48,718 nt of DNA. Source: Caldovatus aquaticus. GTDB taxonomy: Bacteria; Pseudomonadota; Alphaproteobacteria; Acetobacterales; Acetobacteraceae. Below the pieces are notes generated by a model. That model saw only the letters and a program-made list of their open reading frames with translations, did no database searches and was not told where the DNA came from. Below are positions 39,890 to 48,020 of the stretch, piece by piece (within the stretch, counting starts at the first letter, position 1; each line of letters opens with the position of its first letter). The stretch is from positions 1 through 48,718 of the forward strand of contig NZ_JAHZUY010000021.1 of assembly GCF_019458025.1 (NCBI RefSeq). The letters are read 5' to 3'. Position numbers and translations under genes: made by a program.

Positions 39890-40932
39890 GCCGCGGCGTC
39901 CTCCGCCGGCCCGGGCGCCGCGTCCGCCTCCCCCGCGCCGCGCCCCACGCGGTGCAGCGCGCGCCCGCGGATGCCGCGCCGGCCGAGCGCGTGCGCCAGC
40001 GCGTCGTCGCGGCCATGCATGATCCACACCTCCGGCGCGCCGGTCTCGTCAATGGTGGCGTTCAGCTCGTCCCAGTCGGCGTGGTCGGAGACCACGAGGG
40101 GCAGCTCGACGCCGCGCGCCCGGGCGTGGTGGCGCACGCGCATCCAGCCGGAGGCGAGGGCGATCACCGGATCGGAGAGCCGCTCCGCCCAGCGCTCCGC
40201 CGCCGCGCCGGGCGGCGCCAGCACGATCGCCCCGCGCAGCGCCGCGCGCCGCGCCGCCGTCACCGGCCGGAGGTCGCCGAGCGGCACGCCGAGCGCCTCG
40301 TAGGTCCGGCACGCCGCCAGCAGCGTCTCGTGCAGCCAGATCGGCGCCTGCCAGCCGGCGCGGCGCAGCAGCGCGATCAGCCGCTGGCACTTGCCGAGCG
40401 CGTAGCAGCCGACGAGGTGCGTCCGCTCCGGGAACAGGGCGACGGAGGCGAGCAGCCGCGCGATCTCCCGCTCCGGCTCCGGGTGGCGGAACACCGGCAG
40501 GCCGAAGGTCGCCTCGGTGACGAAGACGTCGCAGCGCTCGGCCTCGAAGGGCGCGCAGGTCGGGTCGGGCGCGCGCTTGTAGTCGCCGGAGACCACCACC
40601 CGGCTGCCCCGCCACTCCAGGCAGACCTGCGCGCTCCCCAGCACGTGCCCGGCCGGGCGCAGCCAGAGGCGCACGCCGTTCTGCACCACCACCTCGCCGG
40701 GCCGGAGCGGCTGCTGCCGCCGCCCGGCGCGCCCTTCGCCGAGCCGCGCCCGCATCAGGGCGAGCGTCTCGGCGGTGGCGAGCACCGCCTCATGCCCGGG
40801 CCGCGCGTGGTCGGCATGGGCGTGGGTGATCACCGCCCGCGCCACCGCGCGCGTCGGGTCCACGAAGAAATCGCCGGGCTCGCACCAGAGGCCGGCGGGG
40901 GTGACGCGCAGCCAGGTCTCGGGATGGGGCAT
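39886..40932 (-). CDS. Ligase-associated DNA exonuclease (metallo-beta-lactamase/beta-CASP)
   Basis: 348 aa. Metallo-beta-lactamase motif THAHADHARPGHE near residue 40, GHVLGSAQVCLEWRG, VVSGDYKRAPDPTCAPFEA, then the beta-CASP region ERTHLVGCYALGKCQRLIAL and the closing VVSDHADWDELNATI with catalytic Asp/His. This is the SNM1/Artemis-like exonuclease of the repair set. The ATG at 40932 lies 66 bp from the divergent Lhr gene; its stop overlaps the ligase start. Confidence 0.94.
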   Translation of the reverse strand: MPHPETWLRVTPAGLWCEPGDFFVDPTRAVARAVITHAHADHARPGHEAVLATAETLALMRARLGEGRAGRRQQPLRPGEVVVQNGVRLWLRPAGHVLGSAQVCLEWRGSRVVVSGDYKRAPDPTCAPFEAERCDVFVTEATFGLPVFRHPEPEREIARLLASVALFPERTHLVGCYALGKCQRLIALLRRAGWQAPIWLHETLLAACRTYEALGVPLGDLRPVTAARRAALRGAIVLAPPGAAAERWAERLSDPVIALASGWMRVRHHARARGVELPLVVSDHADWDELNATIDETGAPEVWIMHGRDDALAHALGRRGIRGRALHRVGRGAGEADAAPGPAEDAAA

Positions 40933-40943
40933 CGCTTGCGTTC

Positions 40944-40981
40944 GGGCGGCGGCCCGGCCCTTCCCGCCGCGGCCGCCGCCC
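40944..40981. promoter_or_regulatory. 11-bp inverted repeat between the divergent repair genes
   Basis: GGGCGGCGGCC (40944-40954) and GGCCGCCGCCC (40971-40981), perfect over 11 bp with a 16-bp spacer, filling most of the 66-bp space between the exonuclease and Lhr starts. It could be an operator controlling both sides or simply composition-driven; no -10 or -35 elements are evident. Confidence 0.4.
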
Positions 40982-40998
40982 GCCATAGTGCCCCGCCG

Positions 40999-43551
40999 AT
41001 GGGAACATTGCCAGAACCCTTCGCCGGCTGGTTCGCCGCCCGCGGCTGGACCCCACGCCCGCACCAGCTCGCCCTGCTCGCCGCGGCGGAGGCGGGCGAA
41101 TCGGCGCTGCTCGTCGCCCCCACCGGCGGCGGCAAGACCCTTGCCGGCTTCCTGCCCAGCCTGATCGACCTGCACCGCGCCCCGCGCCCCGGCCTGCACA
41201 CCCTCTACGTCTCGCCGCTCAAGGCGCTGGCCGTGGACATCGCGCGCAACCTCACCGCGCCGGTCGCCGGGATGGGCCTCCCCGTCCGCATCGAGACCCG
41301 CACCGGCGACACGCCCCCGAACCGCCGCGCCCGCCAGCGCGCCGACCCGCCGCACCTCCTGCTGACCACGCCGGAGAGCCTGACCCTGCTCCTCACCCTG
41401 CCGGAGGCGCGCGCGCTGTTCGGCGGCCTCGCCGCCGTGGCGGTGGACGAGGTGCACGCGCTCGCCGGCACCAAGCGCGGCGACCAGCTCGCCCTCTGCC
41501 TCTCGCGCCTCGGCACCCTCGCGCCGCAGGCGCGCCGCATCGGCCTCTCGGCCACCGTCGCCCACCCCGAGCCGCTGCGCGCCTTCCTCTCCCCCACCGG
41601 CCGCGCCGCGGAGGTTCGGCTGATCGAGGCCCGCGGCGGCGCCGCGCCGGAGATTTCGCTCCTGCTCCCCGAGGGCGAGCTGCCCTGGGGCGGCCACATG
41701 GGCCTCGCCAGCGCGCCGGAGATCTACCGCCGCATCCGCGCGGCCCGCGTCACCATCGTCTTCGTCAACACCCGCGCCCAGGCGGAGCTGATCTTCCAGG
41801 CGCTCTGGCGCCTCAACGACGAGACCCTGCCGATCGCCCTGCACCACGGCAGCCTCACCGTCGAGCAGCGGCGCAAGGTGGAGGCGGCGATGGCGGCGGG
41901 GAAGCTGCGCGCCGTCGTCGCCACCTCGAGCCTCGACCTCGGCATCGACTGGGGCGCGGTGGACCAGGTGATCCAGGTCGGCGCGCCGAAGGGGGTGGCG
42001 CGCCTGCTGCAGCGCGTCGGCCGCGCCAACCACCGCATGGAGGAGCCCTCGCGCGCCGTCCTCGTCCCCGCCAGCCGCTTCGAGGTGATCGAGTGCGTCG
42101 CGGCGCTCCGCGCCATCGCCGCCGGCGAGCTGGACGGCGACCCGCCGCGGCCGGGCGGCCTCGACGTGCTCGCCCAGCACGTCCTGGCGATGGCCTGCCA
42201 CGGCCCCTTCCACCCGGACGAGCTCTACGCCGAGGTCACCCGCGCCGCCCCCTACGCCGGCCTCTCGCGCCGCGACTTCGACGACGTGCTGCGCTTCGTC
42301 GAGGACGGCGGCTACGCGCTGCGCGCCTACGAGCGCTTCCGCCGCCTGTTCCGCGACGCCGAGGGCCGGATCCACCTGCGCAGCCAGCGCGCCGCGCGCC
42401 AGCTGCGCATGAACCTCGGCACCATCGTCGAGGCGCCGGTGCTCAAGGTGCGGCTGCGCGGCGGCCCGGTGCTCGGCGAGGTCGAGGAGTGGTTCGTCTC
42501 CACCCTCTCCCCCGGCGACGGCTTCCTGTTCGCCGGCCAGGCGCTGCGCTTCGAGGGGCTGGAGGGGCTCACCTGCCTGGTCTCGCGCGGCGCCGGCGGC
42601 GAGCCGCGCGTGCCCGTCTATGCCGGCGCGCGCATGCCGCTCTCCACCCGCCTCGCGGCGCGGGTGCGCGAGATCATCCACGACCCGCGCCGCTGGAGGG
42701 CGCTGCCCGCCGCGGTGCGCGAGTGGCTCGCCCTGCAGCGGCGCTGTTCCGCGCTGCCCGAGCCCGACGGGCTGCTGGTCGAGACCTTCCCGCGCGGCGG
42801 GCGGTGGTTCCTCGTCGCCTACTGCTTCGAGGGGCGGCTCGCCCACCAGACGCTCGGCATGCTGCTGACCCGGCGCATGGAGCGGATGGGCTACGGCCCG
42901 CTCGGCTATCTCGCCACCGACTACGTCCTCGCCGCCTGGTCGGCCTTCGAGCCCGAGGCGGTCGAGGCGCTGTTCGAGGAGGACCTGCTCGGCGAGGACC
43001 TCGAGGAGTGGATGGCGGAAAGCTCCATGCTCCGCCGCACCTTCCGCAACATCGCCACCATCGCCGGCCTGATCGACAAGCGCCACCCCGGCGCCGAGAG
43101 GTCCGGGCGGCAGATGAGCATGAGCGCCGACCTGATCTACGACGTGCTGCGCCGGCACGAGCCCGACCACGTGCTGCTGCGCGCCACGCGGCAGGAGGCG
43201 GCGGCGGGCCTCACCGACGTCGCCCGCATCGCCCGGCTGCTCGCCCGCGCGCGCGGGCGCATCCGGCACCTGCGGCTCGATCGCGTCTCGCCGCTGGCCG
43301 TGCCGGCGCTGATCGAGCACGGCCAGGAATGGGTCGCGGGCGGCGCCGAGGACGCGCTGCTCGCCGAGGCCGCGGCGCTGGTCGCCGAGGCGACGGAGGG
43401 CGCGGAGCTCTTCGCCGGCACGCTCGCCGCCGTCACCGGGAGGGTGCGCCTGCGCCCCGGCGTGGTGGACCGCCCGCGCCGGCCGCGCGCGGAGCAGGCC
43501 GGGGGCGCGCGCCTCCTCCGCCCGGCCCCGCGCCGCATCGGCCGCTCGTAG
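40999..43551 (+). CDS. Ligase-associated DEXH-box DNA helicase (Lhr-Core)
   Basis: 850 aa. RecA1 with Walker A LLVAPTGGGKTLAGFLPSL, YVSPLKALAVDIARNL, TTPESLTLLL, the DEVH box AVDEVHALAGTKRGDQ and GLSATVAHPEPLRAF; RecA2 with VFVNTRAQAELIFQALW, ALHHGSLTVEQRRKVE, VVATSSLDLGIDWGAVDQV and LQRVGRANHRMEEPSRAVL. The winged-helix and Lhr-specific C-terminal domain follow. It is the ATP-dependent 3'-5' helicase partner of the ligase and exonuclease encoded divergently. The ATG at 40999 gives the family N-terminus (PFAGWFAARGWTPRPHQL). Confidence 0.95.
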   Translation: MGTLPEPFAGWFAARGWTPRPHQLALLAAAEAGESALLVAPTGGGKTLAGFLPSLIDLHRAPRPGLHTLYVSPLKALAVDIARNLTAPVAGMGLPVRIETRTGDTPPNRRARQRADPPHLLLTTPESLTLLLTLPEARALFGGLAAVAVDEVHALAGTKRGDQLALCLSRLGTLAPQARRIGLSATVAHPEPLRAFLSPTGRAAEVRLIEARGGAAPEISLLLPEGELPWGGHMGLASAPEIYRRIRAARVTIVFVNTRAQAELIFQALWRLNDETLPIALHHGSLTVEQRRKVEAAMAAGKLRAVVATSSLDLGIDWGAVDQVIQVGAPKGVARLLQRVGRANHRMEEPSRAVLVPASRFEVIECVAALRAIAAGELDGDPPRPGGLDVLAQHVLAMACHGPFHPDELYAEVTRAAPYAGLSRRDFDDVLRFVEDGGYALRAYERFRRLFRDAEGRIHLRSQRAARQLRMNLGTIVEAPVLKVRLRGGPVLGEVEEWFVSTLSPGDGFLFAGQALRFEGLEGLTCLVSRGAGGEPRVPVYAGARMPLSTRLAARVREIIHDPRRWRALPAAVREWLALQRRCSALPEPDGLLVETFPRGGRWFLVAYCFEGRLAHQTLGMLLTRRMERMGYGPLGYLATDYVLAAWSAFEPEAVEALFEEDLLGEDLEEWMAESSMLRRTFRNIATIAGLIDKRHPGAERSGRQMSMSADLIYDVLRRHEPDHVLLRATRQEAAAGLTDVARIARLLARARGRIRHLRLDRVSPLAVPALIEHGQEWVAGGAEDALLAEAAALVAEATEGAELFAGTLAAVTGRVRLRPGVVDRPRRPRAEQAGGARLLRPAPRRIGRS

Positions 43552-43684
43552 GGGTAGGGCCGGTCGTGGACGGGGGGCGGGCGCCGGGCGCGCGGACCGG
43601 CTCTGCAGGCAGCGCGCGGAAGCCGTCGCAGCGAGCCCGGCCGGGCGCGGGCGGCTCCGGCCATCCGCCATGCGAGGAGTCCCG

Positions 43685-44392
43685 ATGAGTGCCGCACCCC
43701 TCCACCTCGCCGGCGAGCGGCTGATGCTCGACCCCTCCGGCGCGCTGTTCTGGCCCGCGCGCCGGCTGCTCGCCGTCGCCGACCTGCACCTCGAGAAGGG
43801 CAGCCACTTCGCGGCGCGCGGCGGCCGCTTCGTGCCGCCTTACGACACGCGCGAGACGCTCGCCCGCCTCGCGCCGCTGCTGCGCCGCTACCGCCCGGCC
43901 CGCCTCGTCGCGCTCGGCGACAGCTTCCACGACGCCGAGGGCCATGCCCGCCTCGCCCCCGCCGATGCGGCGCTGCTGCGGCGCCTGCTCGAGGGGGTGG
44001 AGGTGGTGTGGGTGCTCGGCAACCACGACCCGGCCGCGCCCGGGGACCTGCCCGGCCGGGCGGCGGCGGAATGGCAGGAGGGGCCGGTCGCCTTCCGCCA
44101 CATCGGCGGCGGCGCGACGCCCGAGGTGTCGGGCCATTTCCACCCCCGGGCGACGGCGCCGACGCGCTGCGGCGGCGTCACCCGCCCCTGCTTCGTCGCC
44201 GACGCGCGGCGCGTGCTGCTGCCCGCCTTCGGCGCTTATGCCGGCGGCCTCGATGTCGGCGATCCGGCGATCGCCGCGCTCTTTCCGCGCGGCGCCCGGC
44301 TGTTCCTGCTCGGGCGCGAGCGGCTCTACAGCCTGCCTGCGCCCGCCCCCCGGCGCGCCGCCGCGGGCGCTACGGGAACAGCACCCCGGTGA
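43685..44392 (+). CDS. Ligase-associated metallophosphoesterase (MPE/Pde)
   Basis: 235 aa calcineurin-like phosphoesterase. Metal motifs: VADLHLEKGSHFAARGG, ALGDSFHDAEG, VLGNHDPAAPGD, VSGHFHPRA, with the tail PAFGAYAGGLDVGDPAIAAL typical of the ligase-associated group. Completes the set Lhr-exonuclease-ligase-phosphoesterase. ATG 43685 follows GAGGAG, five codons after an in-frame upstream ATG. Its 3' end overlaps the convergent fasciclin remnant by 23 bp. Confidence 0.94.
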   Translation: MSAAPLHLAGERLMLDPSGALFWPARRLLAVADLHLEKGSHFAARGGRFVPPYDTRETLARLAPLLRRYRPARLVALGDSFHDAEGHARLAPADAALLRRLLEGVEVVWVLGNHDPAAPGDLPGRAAAEWQEGPVAFRHIGGGATPEVSGHFHPRATAPTRCGGVTRPCFVADARRVLLPAFGAYAGGLDVGDPAIAALFPRGARLFLLGRERLYSLPAPAPRRAAAGATGTAPR

Positions 44393-44978
44393 TCGGCCAG
44401 ATCACGCCGTTGCTCGCCACGACCGGCGGCCCCGCCAGGTGCGCCGGCGGCATCACGTTCTGGCCCGCCGCGCCGAAGCCGCCCGATTGCAGCCCGGGCG
44501 CCGGATTGGTGATCGCGACGTCCGGGCCCCCGCCCGCCTCGATGCGCAGGTCGTTGCCGTTCGTGGTGCGGATCCGGCGGTCGCCCGCCGCGGGGAGGGC
44601 CGTGCCGTAGGGCAGGCCGGGAACGAGATGGTACTGCGCCAGGGCGCGCAGCCGCACCGGGTCGCGGTCGCCGCCGGCGCGCCCTGGAAGGCCGCATCGG
44701 CCGGCGCGAGGACAGTGAAGGGCCCGGCGCCGCGCAGCGCGTCCACCAGGCCGGCCTGGCTCAGCAGCTCGAGGAACCGCCCGAACCGGCCATCGGCCGC
44801 CAGGGTGTCCGCGAGGTTGCGGCCGGCGGCCGGCGGCGGCGTGATCACCACGGTCGAGCCGGGGGGCGCGACCACCGTCTGCGCCCGTGCGGCGCGGCCC
44901 TGGCCAAGCAGCAGCGCCGCGGCGCCGAGCCCGGCGGCGTCCGCCGCGAAGAGTCCGCGCCGGTGCCAGAGTGTCATC
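44370..44978 (-). pseudogene. Fasciclin-domain exported protein, frameshifted
   Basis: The start encodes a signal peptide (MTLWHRRGLFAADAAGLGAA, to about residue 32) and the first part of a fasciclin domain (NLADTLAADGRFGRFLELLS, then VDALRGAGPFTVLAPADAAF). The rest of the domain is in another frame: RLRALAQYHLVPGLPYGTAL, IRTTNGNDLRIEAGGGPDVA and NGVIWPITGVLFP, ending TAG at 44370. The switch is near 44680-44690, and a few residues usual between the two parts are also missing, so a deletion not divisible by three is likely. GGAAGGAG precedes the ATG. Confidence 0.82.
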
Positions 44979-45132
44979 GGGACCGCTCCTTCCGTTACGC
45001 GCGGCCGGGACCGGCCCGCCGCGCGTCCCGCCCGGGCAACGCTCCCGCGCCGGACCGGTTCGCCGGCTCGCCACGGCCCGGGGTTGCGGCGCGCCGCTTC
45101 CCGGTCGCGCCGGCCCTCCCACATCCTTGCCG

Positions 45133-46620
45133 ATGCCGCACGCCCCGATGCCTCGCCCGACCTCGCCCGCGCCGGTGCTGATCTGGTTCCGCCAGGATCT
45201 CCGCCTCGCCGACAACCCCGCCCTCGCCGCCGCCGGGGACCGCCCCGTGCTGCCCGTCTTCGTGCGCGACGAGGCGGCCGCCGGGCGCTGGGCGCCGGGC
45301 GGGGCGGCGCGCTGGTGGCTGCATCACAGCCTCGCCGCGCTCGCGGCGGCGCTACGGGCGAAAGGGGCTGGGCTGCATCTGGCGCGCGGGCGCGCGGAAG
45401 ACGTCCTGCCCGCGCTCGCCCGCGCGGTCGGTGCCGACGCGGTGTTGGCGAACCGCCTCTGCGCGCCCTGGGCGCGGGAGCAGGAACGGCGGGTCGCGAC
45501 GGCGCTGGCCGGGCAGGGGGTGCGGCTCGTCCTGCACGAACTGCCGCTGCTGCACGATCCGGAGGCGCTGCGCGCCGGCTCGGGCCGGGCCTACGAAGCG
45601 TTCACGCCCTTCGCCCGCGCCGTGCGGCCTCGGCTCGAGCACCTGGCGCCGCCGCTGCCCGCCCCGGCTCGGCTGCGCGCGGCGGACGGCGCCCCCGCGG
45701 GCGAGGCGCTGGAGAGCTGGCGCCTCACGCCGCGGCCCCCCGACTGGGCGGCGGCGTTCCCCGCCCTGTGGCAGCCGGGCGAGGCCGGGGCCGAGGCCCG
45801 GCTCGCACGCTTCCTCAGTGCCGGCCGGCTGCACGGCTACGCCGCGGCGCGCGACCGGCCAAGCGAGGCCGACGGCACCTCCGGCCTCTCGCCGCACCTG
45901 CACTGGGGCGAGATCTCGCCGCGGCGGGTCTGGCACGCGGTCCGCGCCGCGGCGGAGGAGGGCGACCGTGCCGCGGCCGAGCCCTTCCTGCGCGAGCTGC
46001 TGTGGCGCGAGTTCTGCCACCACCTGCTGTGGCACCGCCCGGAGCTGCCGGAGCGCCCGCTGCGCGCGGCCTTCGCCGGCTTTCCCTGGGCGCCCGACGC
46101 GCGCCTGCTGCGCGCCTGGCAGCGCGGCGAGACCGGCTTTCCCATCGTGGATGCCGGGATGCGCCAGCTCTGGCGCCATGGCTGGATGCACAACCGGGTA
46201 CGGATGATCGCCGCATCGGTGCTGGTCAAGCATCTGCTGCAGCCCTGGCATGACGGCGCCGCTTGGTTCTGGGACACGCTGGTGGACGCCGATCTCGCCA
46301 ACAACAGCGCCAATTGGCAGTGGGTGGCGGGCTGCGGCGCCGATGCCGCGCCCTATTTCCGCATCTTCAACCCGGTGCGGCAGGGCGAGCGCTTCGATCC
46401 CGAGGGCCGCTATGTGCGGCGCTTCGTCCCCGAACTCGCCCGCCTACCCGACCGCTTCCTGCACCGGCCGTGGGAGGCGCCGGAGGCGGTGCGGCGCGCC
46501 GCAGGCGTCGTGCTCGGGCGCGACTATCCGCGCCCGCTGGTGGACCCGGCCGCGGGGCGCGCCCGCGCGCTCGCCGCCTTCGCCGCCATGCGCCGCCGCC
46601 CCGAGGCGGCGCCGGCATGA
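45133..46620 (+). CDS. phrB: Deoxyribodipyrimidine photolyase (class I CPD)
   Basis: 495 aa. Photolyase alpha/beta domain with VLIWFRQDLRLADNPALAAA, then the FAD domain with SGLSPHLHWGEISPRRVWHA, LLWREFCHHLLWHRPELPER, GFPIVDAGMRQLWRHGWMHN and RVRMIAASVLVKHLL, and the signature LANNSANWQWVAGCGADAAP followed by YFRIFNPVRQGERFDPEG. Repairs cyclobutane dimers using light. Two close ATGs (45133, 45148) are possible starts. Its stop overlaps the phosphoesterase start (ATGA). Confidence 0.96.
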   Translation: MPHAPMPRPTSPAPVLIWFRQDLRLADNPALAAAGDRPVLPVFVRDEAAAGRWAPGGAARWWLHHSLAALAAALRAKGAGLHLARGRAEDVLPALARAVGADAVLANRLCAPWAREQERRVATALAGQGVRLVLHELPLLHDPEALRAGSGRAYEAFTPFARAVRPRLEHLAPPLPAPARLRAADGAPAGEALESWRLTPRPPDWAAAFPALWQPGEAGAEARLARFLSAGRLHGYAAARDRPSEADGTSGLSPHLHWGEISPRRVWHAVRAAAEEGDRAAAEPFLRELLWREFCHHLLWHRPELPERPLRAAFAGFPWAPDARLLRAWQRGETGFPIVDAGMRQLWRHGWMHNRVRMIAASVLVKHLLQPWHDGAAWFWDTLVDADLANNSANWQWVAGCGADAAPYFRIFNPVRQGERFDPEGRYVRRFVPELARLPDRFLHRPWEAPEAVRRAAGVVLGRDYPRPLVDPAAGRARALAAFAAMRRRPEAAPA

Positions 46621-47339
46621 TCGAGCCGCCCTGGCGGCGCGGCTTCGCCGGGCTGCGCGTCGTCGCCGACGTGCACGGCGAGGCCGAAGTCTTCGCCCAT
46701 GCCGTCGAGGGCGCGCGCGCCGCGCGGCTGTTCGTGCTGCAGCTCGGCGACCTCACGGACTTCGGCCCCGATTCGCCCGGCGTGCTGCGGCGCATGTTCG
46801 CGCTGCTGGACGAGCGCCGCGGCCTGTTCCTGCTCGGCAACCACGACCACAAGCTGCGCCGGGCGCTGCGCGGCGAGCCGGTGCGGGTGGCGGAGGACGG
46901 GCTCGGCGCGACGCTCGAGCAGCTCGCGCGCGCGCCGGACGGGGCGGTGCTCATGGCCCGCGCGGTGGCGGAGATCGCCCGCGCCCCGGCCTGGCTGCGC
47001 GACGGCGACCGGTTCTTCGTCCACGCCGCCTTCCACGACGCGATGCTGCTGCGGCCGCCGCCGGCCGATGCCGGCACGCGCCGGCCGGAGGGCCTCGTCA
47101 GCCGCGCCCTGTTCGGCCAGGTGACCGGCCGGATGCGGCCGGACGGCTACCCCGAGCGCGTGCACCGCTGGGTGGACCGCATCCCGCCCGGCCTCACCGT
47201 CTATTGCGGACACGACCGGCGCTCCACCGACGGGCGGCCCTACGAGCAGGTCGGCGCGCTCGGCGGGCGGGCGGTGTTCCTCGATCTCGGCGCCGGCAAG
47301 GGCGGCCCGCTGGCCTGGGTGGACCTGCCCGCGGCGTGA
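46617..47339 (+). CDS. Metallophosphoesterase (PrpE/ApaH-like)
   Basis: 240-aa calcineurin-like phosphoesterase. Motifs VVADVHGEAEVF, LQLGDLTDFGPDSPG, FLLGNHDHKLRRAL, FFVHAAFHDAML and VYCGHDRRSTDG give a full metal site. This layout resembles bacterial diadenosine tetraphosphatase-like/protein phosphatase-like members (PrpE), so substrates might be nucleotides or phosphoproteins; not decided. The ATG overlaps the photolyase stop by 4 bp, so the two are coupled. Confidence 0.88.
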   Translation: MIEPPWRRGFAGLRVVADVHGEAEVFAHAVEGARAARLFVLQLGDLTDFGPDSPGVLRRMFALLDERRGLFLLGNHDHKLRRALRGEPVRVAEDGLGATLEQLARAPDGAVLMARAVAEIARAPAWLRDGDRFFVHAAFHDAMLLRPPPADAGTRRPEGLVSRALFGQVTGRMRPDGYPERVHRWVDRIPPGLTVYCGHDRRSTDGRPYEQVGALGGRAVFLDLGAGKGGPLAWVDLPAA

Positions 47340-48020
47340 GATGTCGCGCGCGGCGCCGCTGCCGCCCAGCCGCGCGCGCGAAAGGCTCCGGCGCGTGGTC
47401 TGCCGGCCGGATCCGCCGTCCCGCCCGTCTCCAGTCCTCCGCACTCGGCTCCGGCGCGAGAGACGGCCCCGGCGCGGCCCCGGGTGCGCCCGGTCCTGGT
47501 CGCCGAGACCCGGGCCGGCATGGTCACGGTCCGCCGCGGGGGCGTGGCGCGCGCAGCGCGCGCGTGATCGCCGCCGTCCCGCACGCCCCCGAGGCGCGCG
47601 ACCTGCGCCGCCAGCTTCCGCGCCGCGGGCATCGGCGCGCCGGTCGTGCGCGGCGGCGCGGTTTACGGCGCGGGTCTCCGCGCCCCCCTGTCGCGTCTCA
47701 GCGCCCCGCTCGCGCAAAGCCTCCCCGCCCCGCGTCGCCCGCGCCCCCGCAATGCAGAGGATGCAGGCATCCCGGACGGCCGCACGGCGCAAGGCGTGCG
47801 CGAGGCGATCGCGACCACCGGCCCGCGCCGGCTCTCCCTGCCGCCCGCAGTCCGGCGCGCCCCCAATCGCGCGGTTCTTCGCCGAGCGGCACGTCCGGCC
47901 TCGCCCCCCGTACGCCGCGCCGTCAGCGACCGCGGCGACACCATCGACGGCACGTTCGGCGTCCTCGGCGCGAACGGACGCCGCGCCCCCCTCGCCGACG
48001 GCGGCCGTTCCGATCCGAGG
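47340..48020. other. About 680-bp gap with no confident gene
   Basis: Frames are open but not family-like. One + strand piece at about 47600-47680 reads SFRAAGIGAPVVRGGAVYGA, weakly like part of a D-threonine aldolase/alanine racemase-type protein; too short to call. Confidence 0.3.

Noticed and set aside
40933-43671. Upstream extension of the exonuclease frame, opposite Lhr
   Set aside because: The extension is antisense to the helicase gene and low-complexity; the ATG at 40932 gives the family start.
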